From Gonatopus flavifemur (lineage: Eukaryota; Arthropoda; Insecta; Hymenoptera; Dryinidae), in assembly GCA_018340375.1 (NCBI GenBank), contig JAFFJZ010000003.1, positions 52,173,006 through 52,237,005 of the forward strand: a stretch of DNA of 64,000 nucleotides. Direction: 5' to 3'. The position numbers and the translations under genes are program-made. Positions within the stretch are counted from its first letter, which is position 1; each line of letters begins with the position of its first letter. This document shows, piece by piece, positions 11,086 to 21,961 of this stretch. Below the pieces are notes generated by a model, which was not told the DNA's origin, made no database searches, and saw nothing but the letters and a program-made list of their open reading frames with translations.

Positions 11086-12729
11086 AAAGTAAATGATTCT
11101 TATATAATTCGTATATCATTCTTCTATCTTTATAATTTATTCCCACCTTCTTCGGGATTGCAAACATCTTCTCCCAGTCCGCATTATCGAAAGCCTTTTG
11201 TATATCTACGAAACCTATGTACACAGATTTCTTCAGCACTATCCTTTTCTCTATTACTGTCCTAAGTACTGAAATTGCTTCTCGCGTTCCCCTATTTTTT
11301 CTAAAACCAAACTGATCTTCTGCCAATCTACTCTCTATCTTATTTTCCATCCTCCTGTATATAATTTTGGTCAGTATTTTCGAAGCATGTGAAGTTAAAC
11401 TGATCGTTCTGTAGTTCTCGCATTTGTCTGCCCCTTGTTTTTTCGGGATAGCGACAATTTTATTCTTTTGGAAATCTTCCGGTACTTCTCCTTTTTCGTA
11501 CATATCTTCAATCAATTCAAACAGCGCGTCACGAGTTCCTTCCCTGGAGGCTTTTATAAGGTCCGCACTTATGCCATCTATGCCTGGCGCTTTATTATTT
11601 TTCAATTCTTCCAAAGCCTTGTCGAATTCTGATCTCAATATCGAATCTCCCAATTCTTCCTCATCTACATCCTCCTCCTCCTCTAAAAGTGCTATATCAT
11701 CGTTTCCTCTATACAAGTCTTCCAAATGATTGATCCACTGTTCTATTTTCTCTTCCGTTTTTATCAGTTGTCGTCCTAGAGAGTTTCTAATCTTATTGCT
11801 TCTAGATTTCATTTGTCCGAAAAATCTTTTAATAATCCTATAGGCTTCATCTATTCTTCTTAAATGCAATCTTATTTCTATTTCCGGACATTTCTCTTCT
11901 AACCACTGTTCTTTTGCTTTCCTTGATTCTCTTATTATTTTATTTCTCAATGATTTGTATCGTTGGTGGCTTTCTTGGCTATCATTATTCTTGTATTTTC
12001 TTCTTTCATTTATCAATTCTAAAATTTCTCCCGTTATCCATGGGTTTTTAGGTTCTACCCCATGATTCTCCAAAATCTTATCCGCACAATCTCCTATATT
12101 CCCCTTCATCTTCATCCATCTCCTCTCCATTCCCAAGTCTTTCTCTTTTTGATCTCCCAATTTTTGATCTAACATTTTCTCGAATGCCTCATGTGTTTGT
12201 TTTTGCTCGAGATTCTTCAAATTCCATTTTTTCTGCATTTTCCTTTTCTTCTTCAGAGATTTGAATTCCAGAGAACATTTCATCATCAACATATTATGAT
12301 CACTATCTACATCTGCACTGGGATAAGTTTTACAGTTTCTCACTTGGTTTCTAAATCTTCGGTTCACTAATATGTAATCAATTTGGTATCTTGCTGTATC
12401 TCCTGGCATTTTCCAAGTGTAGATTCTTCTTAGATGATTTTCAAATAAAGTGTTTGTGATAACTATCTTATGATTTTCACAAAATTCGACTAAAAGTTGT
12501 CCTCTATCGTTCCTCCTCCCTAACTCACAATCTCCTATTATGTTACCCTCTTTTCCTTGTCCTACTACCGCATTCCAATCCCCCATCACTATCAAATTCT
12601 CTTGTCCCTTCACATAGTCTATCACTTCCTCTATTTCTTCGTACGTCTTTTCAATATCTTCCTCCGAATATGCAGATGTGGGCATGTATACTTGGACTAT
12701 GACTGTGTCTACCGGTTTTGTTCTGATTC

Positions 12730-13920
12730 TAAATATAATAACATTTATTTGCAGGAACGTGATACAACATTTTTGGAACAAAAATATTAAAAGACGACAC
12801 ATTGGATCTTCTATAGCCTTTCCTTATTTATCAACAATTTTTTAATAACCAATAAAATTCAATGAATATAGCTGTCCTCTCTTACTCTGTACCAACTTGA
12901 TTTTACTAAATTTTGATACATTTCTCCTGCCTAGATTTCGTTTAGTGAAGAAAAGCTGATAGAATACCCATGTGCCCTGAGCTAAGTTGACAGATTTTCT
13001 GACTTTTGCCACACGATTTGGACTTCCCTGATCAATATAGATCCCACCCAACCTTCAAATTCTTCCTACAAGTTTATCATCACCCTCACAACAAATTCAA
13101 CTCAGAAAATAAGGCTTTTTCCTCAAATTTGAAAATTTCAACATGAAGAGTACTCTTCGATTTGAAAAGTAAAACCATCCGTCGAGCTGCAAGTGAATAA
13201 TCCAAGTTTCTTGCAATTCATTTTGAACATTCTTTTGACATATTTTTGATCAAATGAGTTCTTCATGACTCATATTTATCACAAAATTGATATGATCTCT
13301 GAGTTTTTGCCTAGAAGTACTGATGTAAGTATTTGAAGAAAATTCATTTTCACTGCATCAACAAATTACGATTTTTCGACATGTTACAACAGCTATGACT
13401 GATTTACTAATTCATTTTGCACTTAGTAACAGATTTTTTGATACGCATTATTCAAGAAATAACCATCACACATTTCACGAAAATAATTCATCCATTTTTT
13501 GATCACATAAATTTAACCTCACATCTGTCAACCGAACTGCAATTTTCCCACAGGCTCATGGATTATTATATTTAACCAGAGATGAGTGGAGAGATTGCTA
13601 ACGTAATACTGAAATCGTGGTATGGTTTTTGGACTAGCGACATCGTGCGGCAATGATACCAACTAAAAAGTGGAACCACACTGATTGGTTAATTCCATTG
13701 GATTTCAGAAATTCCGTTCGATCTGAGCGATCGTCAAATATTTATTTGTTAGTTGGTATCATTGCCGCGTGATGTCGCTAGTCCAAAAACCATACCACGA
13801 TTCCAGTATTACGTTAGCAATCTCTCCACTCATCTCTGATTCAACCGACGGATGATTATATCGGATAAACACGCTTTACTTGATCTTTCCCATTGCATCG
13901 TGTAGGTACCGGTTTAGCTC
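12730..13920 (-). repeat. Single arm of a palindromic repeat, copy 1
   Basis: Matches the reverse complement of 37145-37990 almost end to end, from the AAAAGACGACACATTGG block near 12790 to the outer end GTAGGTACCGGTTT near 13910. A 50-codon open frame on the minus strand (within 12842-13030; GTWVFYQLFFTKRN, SKFSKIKLVQS) is also open in the other two arms. Unlike copy 2 (37145-38925) only one arm is present. It is interrupted by a MITE at 13577-13838 and joins the truncated RTE-like LINE at 12729. Confidence 0.75.
13577..13838. mobile_element. hAT-like MITE with 90-bp arms
   Basis: A 262 bp element with CAGAGATGAGTGGAGAG at each end in inverted orientation; arms of about 90 bp differ at only a few positions. 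Flanks ATTTAAC (13570-13576) and ATTCAAC (13839-13845) are a 7-bp duplication with one change. The uninterrupted form of this site can be read at 38866-38872. CAG ends suggest hAT, although hAT normally gives 8 bp. Confidence 0.8.
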
Positions 13921-14010
13921 AGGTCGTTAGGGCGTTAGGATAGTAGATCGCACAACATTAGGTAGGAATTGGTTTAGGTAGGTTCGATTCTCTCCGAGGT
14001 TTCCAATATT
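13905..14010 (+). repeat. tRNA-derived SINE-like sequence
   Basis: GGTTTAGCTCAGGTCGTTAG resembles an A box and GGTTCGATTCTC, about 60 bases downstream, a B box. The spacing is larger than in a real tRNA and no cloverleaf closes, so this is a SINE-type relic rather than a functional tRNA. Confidence 0.45.
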
Positions 14011-14854
14011 CTCTCCATCGCATTGAGCACGAAGTGAACGTTGGTGGTAATCTGCAAGTGTCTCCTCTGAAACATGATTTTTGCTCAGAATTTAGTTTTT
14101 TATTTTCAAAAACATTTTGGGCCAAAGCATGCATATTTTACTGAATAATCATTGTTGATGTATTATTATAACTTCACAATTTTTTTGGCATATAATTGCT
14201 GTCATGAGTGTGGCGCTAGTTTCCTACAAGTTTCTGGTCAGTCACTACTGCGTGCCTCGCTAGTTTTGATGACTAGAATTTGGTTAAGTGGCGTGTTACA
14301 TTCTACTAAGTTACTTGTAAGTTTTCTCCATAAGTGACTCACAAGTAAGATAGGTAAACTTATGAGTAACTCTCGATGTACTAGAGAAAATTTCTACCAG
14401 GGCCTGTGTATAATTCTGGATTTGTCTATATTTCTCTAGCCAAAAACTTGTTGGTAATTGACTAGTATTTGGAGAGTAACTAACTAGTAACTGACCAGTA
14501 CCTCGTGAATTCCACTAGCAAGTGCCTCATAACACACAGCGTTACATTACGAATAAGTACCTGGTGAGTTTCCCTCAAAAGGCCCTCGTCAGGAGTATAG
14601 AAAAACTCACGAGGCACTAGCTATTGACTAGGCGTAATTTCTACTGGGGCCTTCTTTTGGAATGGAATGAAAATTCAATCTAATGAAATCTGATGAATAC
14701 CGGATATCCATCTTTTTAAATGAACTATTTTGAGCAGGAGAAAGTGTTTCAAGAATTCACTGAAAGATCTTAGGCTTCGAACTATTAAGTGTTTTGTTAT
14801 TCAATTACTAATTTGTTTCAATAAACGATTCCAACTTCAGGAACATATATTCTG
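14011..14854. other. Unassigned, rich in short degenerate repeats
   Basis: Between 14190 and 14650 motifs of the type ACTAGTAACT, AAGTTACTTGTAAG and CTCACGAG recur in both orientations, and AATTTCTAC..GGGCC occurs at 14390 and 14637. This suggests a decayed element with subterminal repeats. No coding sequence recognised. Confidence 0.35.
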
Positions 14855-14994
14855 TCGATACCGTCGAGACGATACCGATACTATGCCTAACGATACCGAG
14901 ACGATACCGAGACGATACCCAAGTCTTACCATATTTTTCGATACCGAGACGATACCTTTAGAATATCGGCGAGAATATCGTCTTGTGCACCCCT
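14855..14994. repeat. hAT-type terminal region with CGATACCGAGA repeats
   Basis: At least four copies of ACGATACCGAGACGATACC-like units, followed by CTTGTGCACCCCTA at 14980-14993, which resembles the 3' inverted repeat of hAT elements (TAGGGGTGCACAAG reversed). The matching 5' end was not found. Confidence 0.45.
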
Positions 14995-15049
14995 AGTTAC
15001 CCTTCAGCATACGCTTCGTTTACTCTCTCCTCTCGCTCCCATTTTCACC

Positions 15050-16250
15050 AGGGTGATAACGGGTCCGATATGGCAGGTGTATATAAAGGTGATCAAGCAA
15101 GAATCAAAGACATGAATCAACTGGCAACGTTTGTCCCATGTATCGCTCACTCGTTGAATCTGGTAGGAGTCAATGCAACAGCAGTTTCAGCAGAAACATC
15201 AAACGTTTTTGGAATAATTCAAAAACTGTTTACATTCTTTGCACACTCGACTCAGCGGTGGGATACTATAAAAAAATACACCAAAACGAATTTGAAAGGC
15301 ACCAATCAAACTAGGTGGTCAGCAAAATCGGAAGCTGTTCATGCTCCAGTAACCAATTTCAGTGGAGTTATCGAAGCTCTGAATGAATTGAAAACGAAGT
15401 CTCATCAACCCAAGACTAAATCAGAAGCATCCTGTTCATTTGTAGCTTTGCTTGATTTCCACTTTATCAGCTATTTAGTTACATGGGGTTCAATATTAAA
15501 AGAAATAAATCGAGTCAATAAAGAAATTCAAAAGAAAGATATTATTTTATCAAAATCTGTTGAAATGTTGAAAGACTTTGTAATTACAATGAGCCGACTG
15601 AGAAATCATACTGAGGAATTACTCACAACAGCAAAACATTCAGCGCAGTCTCTTGGAGTAGAATCATCTATGAAACAGCACCGAGTTCCGAAAAAGAAAA
15701 GAATGACAGATGAAGTTGCAAAAGACGAAAGTAGATTATTTTCTGCAGAAGAGAAGTTTAGCCACTCAATGGAGTGATTGATGTGATTCTCAATGAAATA
15801 AACTGAAGAATGGAAAATACTCGAAAACTAAACGAAGATTTTTCTTTTCTAAACGGTGAGAAGCTCAATAGTATGGAAGAAGGAGAGTTAACAAAGCATG
15901 CAGCTATGATGTCGCTATGAAATACTCAGGAGATCTGGATGCGTATGAGTTTTCTATCGAAATATAGGTCTTTCGAGATCAAGTCAAGGCAATGTCAAGA
16001 AAACTGCAAGGAATGAATGCTCTTGATTTATTGAATTTGATTTACGAGAGAGATCTCGTAGATCCTTTTCATATTGTGAGCGTGACATTGAGATTATATG
16101 TGACACTTTCAAGCACATCTGCAGGCTAGAAAAAAAGTTTTAGCAACTTGGAACTGATCAAAAATTACCTTAGATCAAGCATGTCACAGGAGAGATTAAC
16201 GAATTTAGCGGTTTTGTCAATAGAAAGTACCGTGGCTAACACAATGAATT
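15050..16250 (+). pseudogene. hAT transposase (ZMYM1/DUF4371-like), main part
   Basis: Opens with GDNGSDMAGVYKGDQARI, the usual (G)YDNGANM..GVQARI block near the second catalytic region, then FVPCIAHSLNLVGV, TQRWDTI and TRWSAKSEAV. After a stop at 15775 it is broken, but near 16120-16250 the C-terminal dimerisation region returns (LELIKNYLRSSMSQERLTNL and then LSIE). The N-terminal zinc-finger and DUF4371 start are missing. It is cut at base 16250 by the long-TIR element and resumes at 20163. hAT enzymes excise and insert elements with 8-bp duplications; this copy is dead. Confidence 0.85.
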
Positions 16251-17282
16251 GAGGAGCTGGATCGGATAACTCGCCGAGCGCTCGAACCGCGTCACAAGTT
16301 TGATGCAAGAGGTCCCGTTGGAGGTCGAAACAAAAAGTCGGAATTTTGGAAATGTAAAAATACTGAGTGGTAGAGCTTGAAAAATGAAACCAAGTTACTC
16401 TTTACGATTTTCTTCTATGATTGATGATTTTCGAGGAAAAAATCACAAACCATAAATTTTTTTACACCAAAAATGATTATTCTTCAACATTCAACTCGCT
16501 CTAACTCGGTCATTTTTCAATGAATCGAAGTGAATCTTGCGAATTTCGATTCTCCAGACTTCCCCGAAAATGCAAGAGTAGGTAAAGTTCGTGAAAATTA
16601 ATAAAAAATTGATAAATTTTTAATAGGGAGTAAAAATCACGTTTTCCATGCTTTGTATCAAAAAAGTGGTGGGGGAAGTACGAGGTACAAAAAACTTCCA
16701 CCGAGAAAGTTGTTCGCTAGTGTTTGAACTAACTTTGTGGAAATCTCCAGATCGATTCGACTAATAGTTTGCAAAATACAGCGATTTATTCATTAGCCCG
16801 CAGCAAAAATTTTTCATAGTTTCGCGTCGTTTATAAGATGAATATCCGCATCCGCGACAAAGGTGGTATTCGCTCGATTTCTGAACGTAGGTTTGGTTTT
16901 GGGTCGGAGAAAACGAATATTGGAGTATTTCTGAGAATAAAATTCATAATCGATGTCTTATTACAAATAATTTAATTGTTCAAAAGGTCTTTACAAATCA
17001 ATTATTGGTATTAAGGGAAAACTGTTCGGACGAAAAAAGTTTCTTCTCTTGCGAGAAATAAGTTTGATGCGGAACATTTTTCATTGTTGTTTTTTATTCG
17101 AATATATTCATTTATTCACATGATCTATTTTCCATATGTACATTTGTTTATTTTTTTTCTCGTTCACTACTACGGATTTACACACTTTTTGCTCTTGGGT
17201 TTATGTTTAATTTGTTCTTCTTTTCATCTTTATCACAGCTTTCTCAAAAAAATCGTGATACATTTTTTTTCCTTCACTACTC
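16251..17282. repeat. Left terminal inverted repeat of the 3.9 kb element
   Basis: Reverse-complementary to 19134-20162 over its whole length with scattered changes and small indels. Its inner 75 bases include the last codons and stop of the gene (stop at 17207-17209), so coding sequence is part of the repeat. Confidence 0.9.
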
Positions 17283-18990
17283 AAATATTGCATCAACGAT
17301 TTGACATCATTTATTTTTTCTTTGCTCAGTCCAATTGCTTCTGCCCGTTTAGTTTGAAGTAAATCATCAAATACAATCTCTGATGTCAACACATACTCTG
17401 TTGGTGCATCAGTGTAAGTAGTGTGCAAGTGTATATGATAATTGGGGGAATAAATTATTTTGACACCTCCACTTATTTGCAAACTTTTTGGAATAATAAC
17501 TTTGTCCGGCAGATAAATTTCAAAGTTCCTCACGATCATCTCCGCTTCTTCAACAATTGTGAATGGAGGATTTCTTGCACTTTTTATAATTTCAATGTAT
17601 TCTCCTTGTGTTTCTATAGCTCCCTTCTTTTTTATTTTCTGACCGTACAAACCAAAATTCCGATCACAAGAACAATACGAGTGACCACGAACTGGATACA
17701 AATGATGTATTTCGAGTTCCAGTTTTTCAGATAACATTGACAAAAACGTAAGCATCAAATAATTTTTATTCTGCCCTCCACATGAGTCAGAAAATAGATA
17801 TATTTTATTATTATAATCAAATGCCAATTCTTTTTTTATTGAATCTAAAAGGAAGTTACATAAGGTGTTGGCACCCTTTTGTAATTTTCCTTCCGTGAAT
17901 GAATACATGTAACTCCTTTTGTGATTGCCGAATACGTTTACATTAAAAACATAAAGCCAAAGAAGTCGCCGGTAAACTCGATCAGATACTGGAATCTTTG
18001 GCATTGGCAAGTTCTGACCAAAATCAAACTCTATACCTAATACATTTTTCTCTGACATCATTTTTTTGTTCATTCCATTGTAATCATCTATCTTATCTTT
18101 ATGATTTTGTAATTCTGCAGCCATCGTTTCATTATTCTTATTCTCATATGAAAAAATTACATACATCAGTACGGGGTTTTGAAAAAGCGAATTCGAGATG
18201 ATCAAAATATTTTGTGTAAGTAGATTGTTTTATCGGAGGATTAGGATTATCCGTTTTCTTAGTGTAATATGCACAAAATAACTTGTATAAAGTTTTCACA
18301 GTCAAATCCGGATGATCAAAATGTTTTAGAGACGATTTTTCACGGCCGTAGTGAGACTCAGAATGTGGTATTGACAAACAATGTTCATATATCATTTTTC
18401 TCAATGCATTATTCAAGATGACGTGATGTTTAGTTTTACCTCGATTATCTGTTAATGGTTTGTTATGATTCATTTTCTTTTGTATACTAGCCAATCTTCC
18501 TTTTTTTATATTCAATAACTTGCATAAAAAATGTTGACAAACAATCTCACGAGCAGATATACAGTGAAAACAATATTCCCATAAAATGACAGTCCTATTT
18601 GAGTCTAGAGCTGTGCTTGAAGGTTTCCTCGTCATCAATCCTTTGAGTAAAACGTTTTGTGAGTTATACTCACCGAGAGACCAGAAGGAAACATAGAATT
18701 CTTGTTGCTGTGCAACATCGGTTTCGAGGAAGCATTTTTTTTGCAACAAGAGATGACAGGCTGGAATATCTTTGGTGGAATTGTTTCTTTCGAATCTGAG
18801 AAAGACTGTTTTCCCTGAAAATTATTTTTTTCACAAATTAAATCAGTGAAGAGAATTCAACCTTTTATCAACGGAAAATTTCACACAGACAACTTACTTC
18901 ATTTCTTGCACGCTTATTCCTATTGGCAATCCAATTATTCTCCTCCCGTATCTTTTTTCTACTGGTTGCTCAAGACTTATCAACAGACAT
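17207..18990 (-). pseudogene. Two-exon gene of a transposase-like protein (DUF7869-like family)
   Basis: Proposed exon 1 runs from an ATG at 18990 to 18898 and ends before GTAAGT; an 83-base intron ends TTTTCAG at 18815; exon 2 starts at 18814. Exon 1 has a TGA at codon 7. A run of eight A's near 18735 shifts the frame after SCC. The next frame (18749-18144) carries a Cys-rich start, ARKPSST-like basic stretches, IPHSESHYGREKSS (about 18350) and KPRTDVC. After another shift near 18150 come LGIEFDFGQNLPMPKIP (about 18025), LFSDSCGGQNKN (about 17790) and RGHSYCSCDRNFGLYG (about 17665), to a stop at 17207. This order is known to me from uncharacterised arthropod and cnidarian proteins. Asp in FDFGQN, FSDSC and CDRNFG could form an RNase H-like catalytic triad; that is inference. 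Transposase role is supported by its place between TIRs. Confidence 0.75.
18815..18897 (-). other. Predicted intron of the transposase-like gene
   Basis: On the minus strand GTAAGTTGTC follows exon 1 and AATTTTCAG precedes exon 2; length 83 bases, typical of insects. Joining keeps phase 0 (NRNKRARNE then GKQSFSDSKE). The N-terminal W..N..KR.RN..G pattern is what I expect for the family, which supports the splice. Confidence 0.6.
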
Positions 18991-19133
18991 TTTCTACTTG
19001 GAAATTAATACAAACTTCTTCTCTTATTCTGTGAATAGCAATTTACCAATGGATTGGATAACCTCAATTTGATTTACATAGGTTGAACAGAAGACAGGAT
19101 AGGATACATTTGTATTGATTAAGAAATTCGCCT

Positions 19134-20162
19134 GTAGTGAAGGAAAAAAAATGTATCACGATTTTTTTGAGAGAGCTGTAATAAAGATGAAAAGATGAAC
19201 AAATTGAAGATAAACCTAAAAGCAAGAAGTGTGTAAATCCGTAGCAGTGAACGAGAAAAAAAATGAACAAATGTCAATATGGAAAATAGATTATGTGAAA
19301 AAAACAAATATATTCGAATAGAAAACAATGAAAAATGTTCCGCATCAAACTTATTTCTCGCAAGAGAAGAAACTTTTTTCGTCCGGACAGCTTTCCCTTA
19401 ATACCAATAGTTGATTTGTAAAGACCTTTTCAACAATTAAATTATTTGTAATGAGGCATCGATTATGAATTTTATTCTCAGAAATACTCCAATATTCGTT
19501 TTCTCCGACCCAAACAACAAACCTACGTTCAGAAATCGAGCGAATACCACCTTTATCGCGGATGCGGATATTCATCCTATATAAGACGCGAAACTATGAA
19601 AAATTTTTGCTGCGCGCTAATGAATAAATCGCTGTATTTTGCAAACTATCAGTCGAATCGATCTGAAGATTTCCACAAAGTTAGTTCAAACACTAGCGAA
19701 CAACTTTCTCGGTGGGAGTTTTTTGTACCTCGTACTTCCCCCACCACTTTTCTGATACAAAGCATGAAAAACGTGATTTTTACTTCCTATTAAAAATTTA
19801 TTAATTTGTTATTAATTTTTACGAACTTTACCTACTCTTGCATTTTCGGGGAAGTCTGAAGAATCGAAATTCGCAAGATTCCTTCCGATTCATTGAAAAA
19901 TGACCGAGTTAGAGCGAGTTGAATGTTGAAAAATAATCATTTTTGGTGTAAAAAAATTGATGGTTTGTGAGTTTTTCCTCGAAAATCATCAATCATAGAA
20001 GAAAATCGCGAAAAGTAACTTGGATTCATTTTTCAAGCTCTACCACTCAGTATCTTTACATTTCCGAAATTCCGACTTTTTTTTTCGACCTCCGACGGGA
20101 CCTCTTGCATCAAACTTGTGACGCGGTTCGAGCGCTCGGCGAGTTATCCAATCCAGCTCCTC
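19134..20162. repeat. Right terminal inverted repeat of the 3.9 kb element
   Basis: Mirror of 16251-17282. Begins 144 bases upstream of the gene's ATG (18990) and therefore probably contains or abuts the promoter. Contains a non-functional inverted copy of the last codons of the gene. Confidence 0.9.
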
Positions 20163-20222
20163 GATTATGATGAATTAATCGATTCTTTCGCTGAGAAAAA
20201 AGCACGAAGAGCTGATCTGTAA
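20163..20222 (+). pseudogene. hAT transposase, C-terminal end
   Basis: GAT TAT GAT GAA... encodes DYDELIDSFAEKKARRADL and a TAA at 20220-20222. This is the standard hAT C-terminal tail and continues the frame that is cut at 16250. Confidence 0.85.
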
Positions 20223-20868
20223 TTTTAATATTTTTGTATGTTATATTACCGAATACTATTCAACCTTTTATAATACAGAAAATAATTGATAAATAATATT
20301 TGAAAAACTGGACATTCACATCCGATGAATTCAAACTCTATTTATTGCATGAATGATGGTTGGATAGTTGATAAACAGATATATTTCCATTTTAATTTCA
20401 ATTATTCCCGAAAAAAATTCATTCATTGAGTTTTTTTCCAAGTCATGTCAAAAATTGATTGGAGGGGAGCCGTGATCGGGTGCATGCAGAAGATTCGAAA
20501 TCTTGGTTGAAAAGAGATGCGGCATCTGAATTCTCTTTCTATCCAAGGTTTCGAATCTTCTGCATGCACTCCCGTGATCAAGTTTTGCCCCCGTTAAAAA
20601 ATTTCCTAGGCTCCGTCTGTTGCCTTCCACGTTCAGCGTACGATCACACCGATTTTCCTCTGAAAAATCATTCATTTTCAATCGATCCAATTAATACTCC
20701 AATGAACGAATTGCTCCTTTATATGTCTCTCAATCAATAGATGAAAGTCTCTAGTTTCTGAATCTTTTCTCATTTTTCTTCCTACGTTAACTCGACGCGT
20801 AGAAATTCTCATTTTACTATCCTCACTCTATAATCGCCTCAACCGCGTCAAAACGCACAAAACGATCA
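20223..20868. other. Spacer with one hairpin element
   Basis: Immediately after the hAT stop; probably hAT 3' UTR and then unrelated DNA. At 20469-20582 two near-identical inverted blocks (CGTGATCGGG.TGCATGCAGA / TGCATGCACTCCCGTGATCA) enclose about 40 bases. No gene. Confidence 0.5.
20469..20582. repeat. Hairpin (MITE-like) with 38-bp arms
   Basis: Left arm 20469-20506, right arm 20543-20582; shared core GTGCATGCAGAAGATTCGAA in inverted orientation with few mismatches. No clear target duplication. Confidence 0.6.
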
Positions 20869-21480
20869 CAGGGTGGTGACAGAACCGGGAAATCAGGGAA
20901 ATCTCAGGGATTTTCAATATTCTGGAAATCTCAGGGAAATCTCAGGGGATTTCGAAAATAAAATTGGAAACTCAGGGAAATGTGTGGGAAGTCGAGTTTC
21001 AAATTGAGATTCGGTATTGCCATTCTTTTCTTTTTACTTTTACCTAACTTCCAACTGATTCTTATGGAAATCTCACATTGGAAATAATATATAAATATAG
21101 TTTTTTGATTTTCTTTTCTTATCAAAATGAAATTGAATGAAGGAAACATTTAACAATTTTTCAATACAGGAAATAGCTGATATCTAAAGAAATATAAATG
21201 AATTGTAATGATCAGTCAGATTTTAAAAAATTTTTCTAGAATATTTCGAGAATATCTAATTCTTACAGTTCATCTGTATTCCTCTAGTGGATGAATTTGA
21301 ACTATTCTCTGTATTGAAAAATTGTTGATTGTTAATTGTTCTCTTCATTCAATTCTGTTCTGATAAGGAAACAACTTTCAGTGCTTTTTTCAAAAAATCA
21401 TAATTGACCAAAATTTATCCAGTAGAGCATAGAAAGTGAGTTTGTAACTTTCACTGCACAAAAATTTGGAAGATCAGTCA

Positions 21481-21786
21481 ATAACCTGATAGCACATGGA
21501 AAATTCTTTCTCAAGAACAAGAAATAGATTTGTTCAAGAACTCTTTTCGAATTTGATGAATTCAACAAAAGTTTGGAGGAGTCCAATGTTTGAGACATTA
21601 GCGAGTCCTGTGAGAGTACTGAAACAATTCTGAAAGTATTCTCACAGTACCCTCATAGTACCTATTCGTGAATGTCTCAAACATTGAACTCCTCCAGAGT
21701 TCATTATAAATTCATTAGTTCGAAAAGAGTTCTTGAAGAATTCTATTCCTCGTTCTTGAAAAAGAATCCATCGTGTTTTATCTGGG
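21481..21786. mobile_element. MITE, 306 bp, with arms of about 130 bp
   Basis: Left end CCTGATAGCACATGG near 21487 and right end GTGTTTTATCTGGG near 21785; the arms share TCAAGAACTCTTTTCGAA and CAATGTTTGAGACATT in inverted order around a short centre. Boundaries are approximate; a TA duplication is possible. Confidence 0.65.
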
Positions 21787-21810
21787 TACAGATCTCATAC
21801 AGCACGTCTA

Positions 21811-21961
21811 CTCTGTAAATCCGAATCAGTGAAAAGTACTGAGAATCAGTAAATTTCCCTGGCGAATCAGTCCTAAGTCGTCCACAGTGGACGACTTAGC
21901 ACTGGTTGGTCAGTGGAATTCACTGATTCTCAGTACTTTTCACTGATTCGGATTTACAGAG
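21811..21961. mobile_element. Palindromic MITE, 151 bp, TA duplication
   Basis: CTCTGTAAATCCGAATCAGT at the left end is repeated exactly in inverted orientation at the right end; the identity extends for about 40 bases. TA at 21809-21810 and 21962-21963. The centre holds a second perfect palindrome, CTAAGTCGTCCAC / GTGGACGACTTAG. Confidence 0.85.

Larger units (their letters stand above)
10045..12729 (-). pseudogene. RTE-like LINE, EN-RT, split by a 0.8 kb insertion
   Basis: Reads leftward. From about 12729 to 11085 there are no stops: endonuclease (IVMGDWNAVVG near 12580, GRRNDRGQLL, YQIDYILVNRR, SDHNML near 12290), a linker, then RT (APGIDGISADLI near 11580, FGFRKNRGTREAI near 11310, FVDIQKAFDNADW near 11200). 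After the insertion at 10302-11085 it resumes with GVRQGCSLSPLIFNLYIEEA (about 10235) and RFADDIAIL (about 10090, catalytic FADD) and ends near 10045. Both ends are truncated: the start of EN is replaced at 12729 by a palindromic repeat, and the C-terminal domain is missing. A separate fragment at 30606-30985 has that C-terminal domain. Clade is inferred from the CFDP2/RTE-like endonuclease. Confidence 0.85.
16251..20162 (-). mobile_element. 3.9 kb DNA transposon with TIRs of about 1 kb and 4-bp target duplication
   Basis: A 3,912 bp element starting GAGGAGCTGGATCGGATAAC and ending with its near-complement. It sits inside a hAT transposase frame: left flank ...ATGAATT, right flank GATTATGATG. 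Removing the element together with one copy of AATT/GATT restores N-Y-D-E-L-I-D in the hAT C-terminus. The duplication is therefore 4 bp, AATT, with the right copy changed to GATT. The arms (16251-17282 and 19134-20162) are about 1.03 kb and highly similar. The body holds one gene on the minus strand (17207-18990). A 4-bp duplication is compatible with groups such as Sola, but that placement is a guess. Confidence 0.9.

Noticed and set aside
12731..12802. N-terminal extension of the RTE-like protein starting at 12802
   Set aside because: The first 24 codons match the palindromic repeat (reverse complement of 37910-37985), not the LINE; the open frame crosses the junction by chance.
13905..14010. 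Functional tRNA gene
   Set aside because: A- and B-box-like words are present, but the spacing is too long and no acceptor stem or anticodon arm closes.
17084..17362. Open frame on the plus strand, hydrophobic
   Set aside because: Antisense shadow of the transposase-like gene end and TIR; the hydrophobic text comes from AT-rich codons.
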